Below are positions 7,654 to 14,794 of a DNA stretch of 15,202 bases, piece after piece (position 1 is the first letter of the stretch; each line of letters opens with the position of its first letter). Below the pieces are notes generated by a model. It saw nothing but the letters and a program-made list of their open reading frames with translations, had not been told where the DNA came from and did not search any database. The position numbers and the translations under genes are program-made. The DNA is from JBEVMS01 sp040508515 (lineage in GTDB: Bacteria > Pseudomonadota > Gammaproteobacteria > Xanthomonadales > Rhodanobacteraceae). The stretch covers positions 1 to 15,202 of the forward strand of contig JBEVMS010000241.1 in NCBI GenBank assembly GCA_040508515.1, written 5' to 3'.

Positions 7654-7974
7654 TTACTTACCGAGGCTGGCGAGGTAGGCGGCGATGTCCTGAATGTCCT
7701 GGTCGGACAGGCTTTGCGCCTGGCCCATCATGGTGGGGTGAGTGCGTTCGCCCTTTTTATATTCTTGCAGGGCATTGATCAGGTACTGCTGGTTCTGGCC
7801 TGCGATCTTGGGCACGGGGTAGTTGGGGTAGGCGTTGTTGTAGCCGGGAATGCCGTGACAGCCGTGGCAGGTGTAGACCAGTCGGCGCCCCTCGGTGGGG
7901 TTGCCTTGTGCGTGCGTAACGCTGGACGCGCAAAGTGTCGCAACGGCCAGGGCCAACAGTTGCAGTCGCATCAT
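7654..7974 (-). CDS. Exported monohaem cytochrome c (class I, c4-half-like), first of pair
   Basis: Periplasmic cytochrome of 106 residues. The signal peptide is about residues 1-22, with a VTHA/QG cleavage region. CHGCH (C36, C39, H40) binds haem, and M82 or M83 in HPTMMG is the likely axial ligand. The tail is LSDQDIQDIAAYLASLGK. It resembles the downstream cytochrome along its whole length (IAGQ.QYL..AL.EYK.G.R..P.M), so the two are probably duplicates or the halves of a diheme c4. I chose the ATG at 7974 (the first of two adjacent ATGs) because the signal peptide starts there and GGGG lies about 8 nt upstream; the longer frame adds a Ser-rich stretch with no signal character. C15 is not in a good lipobox. 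A probable promoter lies directly upstream. Confidence 0.88.
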   Translation of the reverse strand: MMRLQLLALAVATLCASSVTHAQGNPTEGRRLVYTCHGCHGIPGYNNAYPNYPVPKIAGQNQQYLINALQEYKKGERTHPTMMGQAQSLSDQDIQDIAAYLASLGK

Positions 7975-8017
7975 CGATGTACCCCATGTTTCCGGCTGAT
8001 GCACGGAAAGTCGCGGC

Positions 8018-8047
8018 AGTATAGCGATTGAACTGGAACAGGAACAA
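8018..8047 (-). promoter_or_regulatory. Candidate sigma-70 promoter of the cytochrome c pair
   Basis: On the minus strand, TATACT (8023-8018) matches the -10 consensus at five of six positions. TTGTTC (8047-8042) is a partial -35 at 18 bp spacing. The transcript would start near 8011 and give a leader of about 36 nt before the ATG at 7974. The site lies in the 153-bp gap after the TraB-family gene, so the cytochromes can be expressed on their own. I see no clear terminator for the upstream gene in this gap. Confidence 0.45.
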
Positions 8048-8127
8048 CCCGACACACCGGCGGTACGGCTCGTTCACCGCTTTTCGATGTGGTATGGCAC
8101 GTGCAGGCATCGGCACGTCGCTCGGCC

Positions 8128-9360
8128 TTACAGCAGACTCTTGAAGATATGAAAGCCGGCCACGTATTCGCCCACGATGGTGCCGATGCAGACCAGGAAA
8201 AAATTGAGCAAGGTGCGCGCCACCCGGTTGGTCCACCAACCACGCCAATGTCCGATGTCCTCGCGCAGGCTCTCGAAGTCAGCCACGCGCGGCCGGCGCG
8301 CCCAGGCCTCGACCATCGCGCTGATGCCGCCGGACGGAATGCCCGGCCTGAACGGTTTGAGCGGCCCGGCGATAAAGGCCGCCAGGATGCTTAGCGGATG
8401 GCCGCCGGCGATCAGCGCACCCAACGCGGACAAGCCGCCGGTAAACAGCACCCAGTCGCGCAAGGCTTGCGTGCCCAAGGTCGCGTTGCGATGAAAGGCG
8501 TAGCCTATCGCCGCGAACACCAGCAGCACCAGGCCCACCGCCACGTATTTGGGCCAATGAGACTTGCTTGGTAACTGCGCCAGTTCAGCCGCCTTTACGG
8601 CCGGATCATCCTGCTGGGTGCCCAACTGCTCGACCAGACCCTTCAAATGCCCGGCGCCGATCACTACCAGCACCCGGCGTGGCTGATCGCTAGCTGACAG
8701 CGCTGCTTCTTCGCGCAGGCGGGCGGCCATGTAGCTGTCGCGTTCGCCGATCAAACTGCGGTAGAGCGGTTGCGAGCCGGCGGCGAACTCGCTGAAGGCG
8801 CTTTCCAGTAGATCGCTCTGCTTGAGTTTTTCGATGTCCTTCTCGGCGATTTCCTCGCGCTCGAACACACTGGCGATCAAGCCGCCGAGCAGACCGAAGC
8901 GCTGCCAGAAACCGACGCTGCGCCAGGCCCGCTTGAGCGTGGTGCCGACATCGCGATCGACCAGCCACACCGGCACTCCGAGCGCATCGGCGCCGTCTAT
9001 CGCGGCCTTCATTTCGGCACCAGGCTGGATGCCGTACTGATCGGCCAGGCGCTTCTGGAACGAGGACAGCACCAAGCTGGCCGCCACCATGCCAGCCTTG
9101 CCCTGGCGGATCACCTGGAACAAGTCCATCTGCTTGAACGCTTCCGGGTCGCGCATGCCTTGCGCGCGACTGGGGCACAGTTCGACCGCGACCGCGTCGA
9201 AGTGCTCATGCGCCAGCATCGCGTCGACCGCCTCCACGCTGGCGCGCGAGACGTGCGCGGTGCCCAGCACCACATATTCCACGCCGTCGCGCGCGATGCG
9301 TTCCAGCGGCTGGCCCGCGAGGGCCGGCGGCAGCGGCGTGGGAAGTTCGGTGGCGCTCAT
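8128..9360 (-). CDS. TraB/PrgY-family membrane protein
   Basis: A 410-residue member of the TraB (PrgY/GumN-related) family. Enterococcal PrgY limits the activity of a mating pheromone, and a metalloprotease-like activity has been suggested for the fold; no function is established for proteobacterial members. Seen here: the N-terminal GTAHVSR (H36), VAVELCPSR (E60), and GAGHLKGL (H238), the conserved metal-site-like residues of the family. The C-terminal third has about four hydrophobic segments (from YVAVGLVLLVFAAIGY to NFFLVCIGTIVGEYVAG), so the globular part is anchored by its end. I chose the ATG at 9360, where the conserved sequence begins; a GTG at 9420 would add 20 unlike residues. It follows aguB after 75 bp on the same strand and may share its transcript. 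Confidence 0.88.
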   Translation of the reverse strand: MSATELPTPLPPALAGQPLERIARDGVEYVVLGTAHVSRASVEAVDAMLAHEHFDAVAVELCPSRAQGMRDPEAFKQMDLFQVIRQGKAGMVAASLVLSSFQKRLADQYGIQPGAEMKAAIDGADALGVPVWLVDRDVGTTLKRAWRSVGFWQRFGLLGGLIASVFEREEIAEKDIEKLKQSDLLESAFSEFAAGSQPLYRSLIGERDSYMAARLREEAALSASDQPRRVLVVIGAGHLKGLVEQLGTQQDDPAVKAAELAQLPSKSHWPKYVAVGLVLLVFAAIGYAFHRNATLGTQALRDWVLFTGGLSALGALIAGGHPLSILAAFIAGPLKPFRPGIPSGGISAMVEAWARRPRVADFESLREDIGHWRGWWTNRVARTLLNFFLVCIGTIVGEYVAGFHIFKSLL

Positions 9361-9435
9361 GCGATCGGTTGACCTGAAAAGAAGGGAGTTACTTGCATGG
9401 GGCCGCTTCTGCCGCGCCACAAGCGTATGCAGCGG

Positions 9436-10326
9436 TCAGTCACGAAAGCGCTTCAACAGATCGTCGTAAGCGTCGATCCGGCGGTCGCGCAGGAATGGCC
9501 AGATGCGCCGCACCTGCTCGCTGCGCTGCATGTCGATCTCGACCAGCAGCAGTTCGCGTGCCTCGGTATTGGCGCGGGCCAGGAACTCGCCCTGGGGGCC
9601 GGCGACAAAACTGGTGCCCCAGAATTGAATGCCGCTGCCCACGCCTGACGGATCGGCTTCGTAGCCGGTGCGGTTGCAGGCCAGTAGCGGTAGGCCGTTG
9701 GCCACCGCGTGACCGCGCTGCACGGTCACCCAGGCTTCGCGCTGGCGCTCTTTTTCGGCGTCATCGTCGTTGGGGTCCCAGCCGATGGCGGTGGGATAGA
9801 GCAGCAGGTCGGCACCGGCCAGCGCCATCAGTCGCGCCGCCTCCGGATACCACTGATCCCAGCACACCAGCACGCCGAGCTTGCCGACCGAGGTATCGAT
9901 CGGATCGAAGCCCAGGTCGCCCGGCGTGAAGTAGAACTTTTCGTAGAACGCCGGATCGTCCGGGATATGCATCTTGCGGTACTTGCCGGCGATCGCGGCG
10001 GAACGATCGAACACCACGGCGGTGTTGTGATACAGCCCCGTGGCGCGCTTTTCAAACAAGGACGCGACCACCACCAGCTTGAGTTCCGCAGCCAGCTGAC
10101 CGATGCGCTCGGTACCGGGGCCGGGGATGGTTTCGGCCTGTTCGAATTCGTCGACCGATTCGCGCTGGCAGAAATACGGTCCGTTGTGCAGTTCCTGCAG
10201 CAGTACCAATTCGGCACCTGCGGCGGCGGCCTGGCGCAGGCCGGCCTCGATCGCATCCAGGTTGGCGGCGCGACTGCCGCGCTCGGTTTCCTGCAGCAGC
10301 GCGACTTTCAGCGTCTTGCGGGTCAT
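9436..10326 (-). CDS. aguB: N-carbamoylputrescine amidase
   Basis: Hydrolyses N-carbamoylputrescine to putrescine, CO2 and ammonia, the last step of the agmatine route to putrescine. It belongs to the nitrilase superfamily. The catalytic triad is visible: E45 in LLQELHNG, K118 in YRKMHIPDD, and C155 in VCWDQWYPEAAR. FYEKFYFTPGD and NRTGYE are typical of AguB-type amidases. The 296 residues match the family length (about 290-300). It starts 73 bp after the end of aguA, and that pairing makes the substrate assignment firm. In the order of transcription it follows aguA and precedes the TraB-family gene. Confidence 0.95.
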   Translation of the reverse strand: MTRKTLKVALLQETERGSRAANLDAIEAGLRQAAAAGAELVLLQELHNGPYFCQRESVDEFEQAETIPGPGTERIGQLAAELKLVVVASLFEKRATGLYHNTAVVFDRSAAIAGKYRKMHIPDDPAFYEKFYFTPGDLGFDPIDTSVGKLGVLVCWDQWYPEAARLMALAGADLLLYPTAIGWDPNDDDAEKERQREAWVTVQRGHAVANGLPLLACNRTGYEADPSGVGSGIQFWGTSFVAGPQGEFLARANTEARELLLVEIDMQRSEQVRRIWPFLRDRRIDAYDDLLKRFRD

Positions 10327-10345
10327 CGGTGTGAATCCTCGAAAC

Positions 10346-10376
10346 CTTCGGTATTGCGGTGGGGCAAACGCCGAAG
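10346..10376. repeat. Inverted repeat in the aguA-aguB gap
   Basis: CTTCGG (10346-10351) and CCGAAG (10371-10376) form a perfect 6-bp inverted repeat around a 19-nt loop, inside the 73-bp gap between aguA and aguB. No T tract follows, so it is not an intrinsic terminator. It could be an mRNA processing or stability hairpin, or chance in GC-rich DNA. Confidence 0.3.
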
Positions 10377-10399
10377 TGTAGCGGATGCCGGTGGGTGCT

Positions 10400-11434
10400 T
10401 CAGGCGATGCCCGCAGGCAGTTGCATGGTGATGCAATGCAGCGAGCCGTTTTGCCAGATCAAGGCGCGGCAGGGCACCTGCACCACCTCGCGGCCGGGAT
10501 GGGCCTGGGCGATGATCCGCGCGGCGTGGTCGTCGGCAACGTCGCCGTAAGCCGGCACCAGCACGGCGCCGTTGACGATCAGGTAGTTGGCATACGAAGC
10601 GGCCAGCCGACGACCTTCATCCAGAATCGGTTTCGCCCAAGGCAGCGGGTGCAACTGGTAGGGCTGGCCGGCAGCGGTGCGCAGGCTGGCCAACTGCTCG
10701 CCCATCGCCTTGAGTTCTGCGTAGTGCGGATCGGCCGGATCGTCGCAGGACTGGAACACGATGCGATCGTCCGGCGCAAAGCGCGCCAGTGTGTCGATAT
10801 GCGCGTCGGTGTCGTCGCCTTCGAGATAGCCGTAGTCCAGCCACAGGATGCGCCGGGCGGCCAAGCCGTCGCGCAGGATCGCGTCCATCGCTTCGCGCGA
10901 CTGCTCCGGATGGCGCTGGTTGAGGCACTTCCAGGTGGTCAGGATGGTGCCTTCGCCGTCGCTCTCAATGCCGCCGCCTTCCAGCGCCCAGTCGATCCGG
11001 CGATGCCGCGCGCGGCCAAACACACCCGCCTCGACCAACCCGGCGACCAGGGCATCGTCCTGGGCGGCGCCGAACTTGCCGCCCCAGCCGGTGAAACGGA
11101 AATCGGTGAGCTGGAAATCGTCGGAGCCGGATTTCAGCGTGATTGGACCCGAATCGCGCAGCCAGGTGTCGTCATAGGGCAGCTCGACGAAACGCACTTG
11201 TTGCGGATCGACCCCGGCGGATTGCAGCAAGCCCTGCACGCGCTGGCGCAAGTCGGCGTCGGCGACCACGATGATCAGCGGCTCGAAGCGGGTCGCCGCG
11301 GCGGCCAGCGCGACGTAGGTGGCTTCGACCTGCTCCAGGCGATCGGCCCAATCGGTGCCTGTGTGCGGCCAGGCGATCAATACCGCGGACTGCGGTTCCC
11401 ATTCCGCCGGCAGGCGCAAATTCGGTTCAGTCAT
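10400..11434 (-). CDS. aguA: Agmatine deiminase
   Basis: Converts agmatine to N-carbamoylputrescine and ammonia. It belongs to the peptidyl-arginine-deiminase fold family. Conserved blocks are visible: WPHTGTDW near the start, DDTWLRDSGP (about 88-97), WALEGGGIESDG (about 148-159), DTDAHIDTLARF with H212, and the C-terminal GSLHCITMQLP with the nucleophile C334. The length of 344 residues is normal. The start ATG at 11434 lies 16 bp after the stop of the small exported-protein gene, so the two are almost certainly co-transcribed, with aguB following. The pathway yields putrescine from arginine via agmatine; no arginine decarboxylase lies in the window. Confidence 0.95.
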   Translation of the reverse strand: MTEPNLRLPAEWEPQSAVLIAWPHTGTDWADRLEQVEATYVALAAAATRFEPLIIVVADADLRQRVQGLLQSAGVDPQQVRFVELPYDDTWLRDSGPITLKSGSDDFQLTDFRFTGWGGKFGAAQDDALVAGLVEAGVFGRARHRRIDWALEGGGIESDGEGTILTTWKCLNQRHPEQSREAMDAILRDGLAARRILWLDYGYLEGDDTDAHIDTLARFAPDDRIVFQSCDDPADPHYAELKAMGEQLASLRTAAGQPYQLHPLPWAKPILDEGRRLAASYANYLIVNGAVLVPAYGDVADDHAARIIAQAHPGREVVQVPCRALIWQNGSLHCITMQLPAGIA

Positions 11435-11450
11435 GATGCTTGCTAAATCT

Positions 11451-11786
11451 CTAAGGGACGGCCGACGGCTGCGTATTGTTGCCGGCCGGCGTGTTGAGCA
11501 CCGAGTGAATCACCCGGCTGCGCTCGAAAAAAACGATGTAGTTGGGATATTCCCACCGGTTGATCACCGGGTGCTGCGGCTTGCCGCCACCGCGCGGGCT
11601 GAGCTTGCGCAGCGGCGCGCCGTAGCGGCTCTGCACCTGGCTCATGCTGAGGCCGCGGGCGGGCAGGTCCATCGCATGTTCCTGCTGCACGCGGTTGAGC
11701 AGCAGGTTGTCCGCGCGTACCGTGGGTGCCGCGCTGAAGGCGACGAGTGCGGCCAGCAGGCCCAAGCTGAAATGATACTTGCTCAT
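11451..11786 (-). CDS. Small exported protein of unknown function (possible BamE/SmpA-like fold)
   Basis: A 111-residue protein with a clear signal peptide (about 1-25, ending AAPTVRA/DN). I do not recognise a named family. The mature part contains GLSMSQVQSRYGAP, then INRWEYPNYIVFFERSRVIHSVL. This order (G.s..qV...G.P, then W.Y....v.Fe...v) resembles the small alpha-beta fold of BamE/SmpA proteins, but I rate that only as a possibility. There is no lipobox cysteine, so it is probably soluble in the periplasm. The start has a strong ribosome site (GGGGGA about 6 nt upstream) and a probable promoter just before it. It leads the agu transcript, 16 bp before aguA, although it has no obvious link to polyamines. 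Confidence 0.8.
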   Translation of the reverse strand: MSKYHFSLGLLAALVAFSAAPTVRADNLLLNRVQQEHAMDLPARGLSMSQVQSRYGAPLRKLSPRGGGKPQHPVINRWEYPNYIVFFERSRVIHSVLNTPAGNNTQPSAVP

Positions 11787-11818
11787 GATCCGTCCCCCAT
11801 CCCGTGGCGCGATGCATC

Positions 11819-11826
11819 AGTTTATC
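11819..11826 (-). promoter_or_regulatory. Candidate extended -10 promoter of the agu operon
   Basis: On the minus strand, GATAAA (11826-11821), preceded by TGC, forms an extended -10; the overlapping TAAACT (11824-11819) is an alternative. Transcription would start near 11812, about 25 nt before the ATG of the small exported protein. There is no good -35. The place of the -35 is occupied by tandem CGCTTAAG repeats, which suggests an activator-dependent or otherwise regulated promoter. Confidence 0.4.
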
Positions 11827-11839
11827 GCAAGCACGGGGG

Positions 11840-11859
11840 CTTAAGCGCGTCCTTAAGCG
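11840..11859. repeat. Tandem CTTAAGCG repeats upstream of the agu operon
   Basis: The octamer CTTAAGCG occurs at 11840-11847 and again at 11852-11859, a 12-bp period. Each copy includes the palindrome CTTAAG. The pair lies at about -30 to -48 relative to the proposed agu transcript start and some 100 bp before yheS. This is a plausible operator for one or two regulator dimers. I cannot name the regulator. Confidence 0.4.
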
Positions 11860-11914
11860 GGCCTGGCGCACAGGCGACGAAGCGCTCGATGCCCGGCGCG
11901 CCGCGGCGGGCAGG

Positions 11915-11920
11915 TACACT
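11915..11920 (+). promoter_or_regulatory. Candidate -10 of the yheS operon
   Basis: TACACT matches the -10 consensus at four of six positions and lies 38 bp before the yheS ATG, which would give a leader of about 30 nt. No credible -35 is seen 16-19 bp upstream. The yheS ribosome site is weak (GGAC about 12 nt before the ATG). Confidence 0.3.
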
Positions 11921-11958
11921 AGGCGACTCGCTGCGTATTTTTCCGGACCCGACCACCG

Positions 11959-13872
11959 ATGATTTCGTTTCGTCATTTCGCGCTCAGGCGCGGCAGCCGC
12001 TTGCTGCTTTCCGATATCGACCTGACCATCCAGAGCGGCTGGCGATTGGGCGTGATCGGCCGCAACGGCTGCGGCAAGTCCAGCCTCTTCGCCGCGTTGC
12101 AGGGCAAGCTGGAGTCGGATGCCGGCGAGTTGGACTTGCCGGCCAAGCTGCGGCTGGCCTCGGTGGCGCAGGAAACCCCGGCGCTTCCCGATGCGGCGAT
12201 CGACTACGTGCTGGGCGGCGACGAAGAACTCTGGGCCGCGTTGTGCGCCGAGAGCGCCGCGCAAGACAGCGGCGACATGGAGGCGATGGCGCGCGCGCAT
12301 CATCGCATCGAGGAGCTCAACGGCTACGACGCCCAGGCTCGCGCTGGGCGCCTTTTGCATGGTCTGGGTTTCTCGCCCGAGACGCACCAGCGCCCGGTCA
12401 AGGATTTCTCCGGCGGCTGGCGGGTGCGCCTGAACCTGGCGCGTGCGCTGATGGCGCCGTCCGAGCTGCTCCTGCTGGATGAGCCGACCAACCATTTGGA
12501 TTTGGACGCGGTGCTGTGGCTGGAAGAATGGCTGCGTCGCTACCAGGGCACCTTGCTGGTGATTTCGCATGACCGCGAATTCCTCGACGGCGTGATCACC
12601 CACACGCTGCATCTCAACGATGGCGGCGCCAAACTCTATACCGGCAACTACAGCGCGTTTGAGCGCCTGCGCGCCGAGCAGTTGCGCCAGCAACTGGTCG
12701 CCCACGAGCGCGAACAGGCGTTGCGTGCGCATCTGCAATCGTTCGTCGATCGCTTCAAGGCCAAGGCGTCCAAGGCCAAGCAGGCGCAATCGCGCGTCAA
12801 GCGTTTGGAGAAACTCGCGGGTACCGAAGCCGTGCGCGCCGAACGGCCCTTCAGCTTCAATTTCGCCGTGCCCGACCGCATCCCCGATTCGATGCTGCAG
12901 TTGGAGAGCGTCGACGCCGGCTATCCGGCCGACGCGACGGCGCCCGCGGTGCAGGTGCTCAACCAGGTGCGTTTCCGGCTGGAAGCGGGCGAGCGGATCG
13001 GTCTGCTCGGCCCCAACGGCGCGGGCAAGTCGACCCTGGTCAAGACGCTGGTCGGCGAATTGGACCCGATCGGCGGCGAGCGCAAGGCACACAAGGATCT
13101 GAAAATCGGCTACTTCGCGCAGCACACGGTGGAGAGCCTGCATGAAGGCTCCAGTCCGTTCGACCATCTGCAGGACAAGGCGCCTGGTGCCAGCGCGCAG
13201 GCGATCCGCGATTTCCTGGGCACCTGGAATTTCGCCGGCGACCGCGCCTTCGAAGTGGTCGATGGATTCTCCGGCGGTGAACGCGCGCGCTTGGCGCTGG
13301 CGCTGATCGCCTGGGACAAACCCAACCTGCTGCTGCTGGACGAGCCGACCAACCATCTGGACCTGGACATGCGCGAGGCGCTGGCCGACGCACTGTCCGA
13401 TTTCGACGGCGCGCTGGTGCTGGTTTCGCATGATCGCCATCTGCTGGGCATGGTCAGCGACAGTTTCTGGCGCGTAGCCGACGGCGTGGTGGAAAGTTTC
13501 GACGGCGATCTGGACGATTACGCGCGTTGGCTGCGCACGCGCAGCTCGACCAACAAGAAAAACGAGAAAGCCGCCAAGGCGATGGCCGCCCCCGTGGTGC
13601 CCGTGGTTTCGGATGAGGAGCGCCGCCGCCAGGCCAACGCTCAGCGCGAAGGCGACAAGGTCGTGCGTTCGCGGGTCAAGAAAATCGAGACGCGCACGGC
13701 GGCGATCGAGGGCGAATTGGCGCAGTTGGAAACCCGTCTGGCCGATCCGCAAATCTACAACGGCCCGACCGCCGAACTGATGAAGCTGACCCAGCGCCAA
13801 GCCCAGTTGCGCGGCGAGAAGGAACAACTGGAGGGCGAGTGGTTGGCGCTCTACGAGCAATTGGAAGCCTAA
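11959..13872 (+). CDS. yheS: ABC-F ATPase, YheS type
   Basis: Soluble twin ATPase of the ABC-F group, which bind the ribosomal E site and affect stalled or difficult translation; it is not a transporter. At 637 residues it has exactly the length I recall for E. coli YheS and follows it closely throughout. Domain 1 has Walker A GRNGCGKSS (34-42), signature FSGGW (150-154) and Walker B LLLLDEPTNHLD (170-181). A charged helical linker (about 240-300) contains DRFKAKASKAKQAQSR, the family's tRNA-contacting arm. Domain 2 has Walker A GPNGAGKST (351-359), signature FSGGE (437-441) and Walker B with D461 and E462. The tail (about 530-637) is a charged coiled coil. The first signature has Trp in place of Glu/Gln, as in YheS. 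It is the first gene of a plus-strand operon. Confidence 0.93.
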   Translation: MISFRHFALRRGSRLLLSDIDLTIQSGWRLGVIGRNGCGKSSLFAALQGKLESDAGELDLPAKLRLASVAQETPALPDAAIDYVLGGDEELWAALCAESAAQDSGDMEAMARAHHRIEELNGYDAQARAGRLLHGLGFSPETHQRPVKDFSGGWRVRLNLARALMAPSELLLLDEPTNHLDLDAVLWLEEWLRRYQGTLLVISHDREFLDGVITHTLHLNDGGAKLYTGNYSAFERLRAEQLRQQLVAHEREQALRAHLQSFVDRFKAKASKAKQAQSRVKRLEKLAGTEAVRAERPFSFNFAVPDRIPDSMLQLESVDAGYPADATAPAVQVLNQVRFRLEAGERIGLLGPNGAGKSTLVKTLVGELDPIGGERKAHKDLKIGYFAQHTVESLHEGSSPFDHLQDKAPGASAQAIRDFLGTWNFAGDRAFEVVDGFSGGERARLALALIAWDKPNLLLLDEPTNHLDLDMREALADALSDFDGALVLVSHDRHLLGMVSDSFWRVADGVVESFDGDLDDYARWLRTRSSTNKKNEKAAKAMAAPVVPVVSDEERRRQANAQREGDKVVRSRVKKIETRTAAIEGELAQLETRLADPQIYNGPTAELMKLTQRQAQLRGEKEQLEGEWLALYEQLEA

Positions 13873-13873
13873 G

Positions 13874-14794
13874 GTGAGCGCCGGGGCGTGGCCGGTCCGA
13901 CTGTGGCTGCCGGCGTTGTCGCGCTTCGCCCCGGCGCACCCGCTGCGCCTGCTGGCGCGGCAGGCGGATCGACTGAGCGACGGCGCGCAAGGTTACGTCG
14001 CCGGACTGGCGCAGAACTTCGGCCTGCTGGCTGACACCTTGCCGGCGGCTGCGCTGACCCGTCAATGGTATGCCGGCGATGCCGGCGATCAGCTCTGGCT
14101 GGCGGCCGATCCCGCCTGGGTGCAGCCGGACATGAACGGCGCGCGGTTGCTCGCCTGCGGTCAATGGCAATTGAGCATGGACGAGGCGCAGTCGCTGGCC
14201 GCCTCGGTGCGTCCGGCGGTGGAGGAAGCGGGCATGCAGTTGCTGGTGTCCGCGCCGGATCGCTGGCAACTGCGGCTACCCGCTGGCCTGGCGCTTCCTC
14301 CCTTTAGCGCACCCGAGCAGGCGCTGGGCGAAGATCTGTTCCAGCACCTGCCGCAGGGCGAGGCCGGGCGGGCGTGGCGGCGCCTCATCAACGACGCGCA
14401 GGTGCTGCTACATCAGCATCCGCTCAATGCGCGGCGGCGCGAGCAAGGTCTGCCGCCGATCAACAGCCTGTGGCTGTGGGGGGGCGGACGGCTACCGGCC
14501 GTACTGGATACGCCATGGCACGGGGTGATCAGCGACGAGCCGGTGCTGTGCGCGCTGGCCGAGAAGGCGCGCATCCCGGCCCAGCCACGCAGTCCGGACG
14601 CTGTGGCGACGGCGGGCGACGGCTGGTTGATCGACCTCCAGGATTTGCCGGTGGATGCGATCGCTGCGCACTTCGAGACATCGATCCAGCAACGGGCGGC
14701 TGCCGGCGCGCTGGAGCTGGCCTTCGCCAGCGGCGAGCGCTACCTGCACAAACGCTGGCACCGACTGCGACGCTGGCGCCGAGGCGGCGTATGA
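13874..14794 (+). CDS. rpfE: RpfE-family protein (phosphoglycerate-mutase-like, function unknown)
   Basis: A 306-residue protein that I assign to the RpfE family from the motif INSLWLWGGG (about 196-205), the general layout and the neighbour recJ. In Xanthomonas, rpfE lies beside recJ in the rpf (regulation of pathogenicity factors) cluster. Its biochemical role is not established; databases relate it to cofactor-independent phosphoglycerate mutases, though I do not see their metal-binding motifs. Start: a GTG one base after the yheS stop, with GGAAG inside the yheS end serving as ribosome site, so translation is probably coupled. Its last four bases overlap recJ (ATGA). The C-terminus ends in an Arg/Trp-rich stretch. 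No rpfF, rpfC or rpfG lies in the window, so a quorum-sensing role cannot be claimed. Confidence 0.75.
   Translation: MSAGAWPVRLWLPALSRFAPAHPLRLLARQADRLSDGAQGYVAGLAQNFGLLADTLPAAALTRQWYAGDAGDQLWLAADPAWVQPDMNGARLLACGQWQLSMDEAQSLAASVRPAVEEAGMQLLVSAPDRWQLRLPAGLALPPFSAPEQALGEDLFQHLPQGEAGRAWRRLINDAQVLLHQHPLNARRREQGLPPINSLWLWGGGRLPAVLDTPWHGVISDEPVLCALAEKARIPAQPRSPDAVATAGDGWLIDLQDLPVDAIAAHFETSIQQRAAAGALELAFASGERYLHKRWHRLRRWRRGGV

Noticed and set aside
8099..8118. ACGTGC/GCACGT inverted repeat after the TraB-family gene
   Set aside because: A 6-bp stem with an 8-nt loop and no T tract in either direction; not convincing as a terminator or operator.
11443..13860. Long minus-strand open frame (805 codons) opposite yheS
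   Set aside because: Antisense to a fully conserved ABC-F gene; low-complexity Arg/Gln/Ala composition and no domain.
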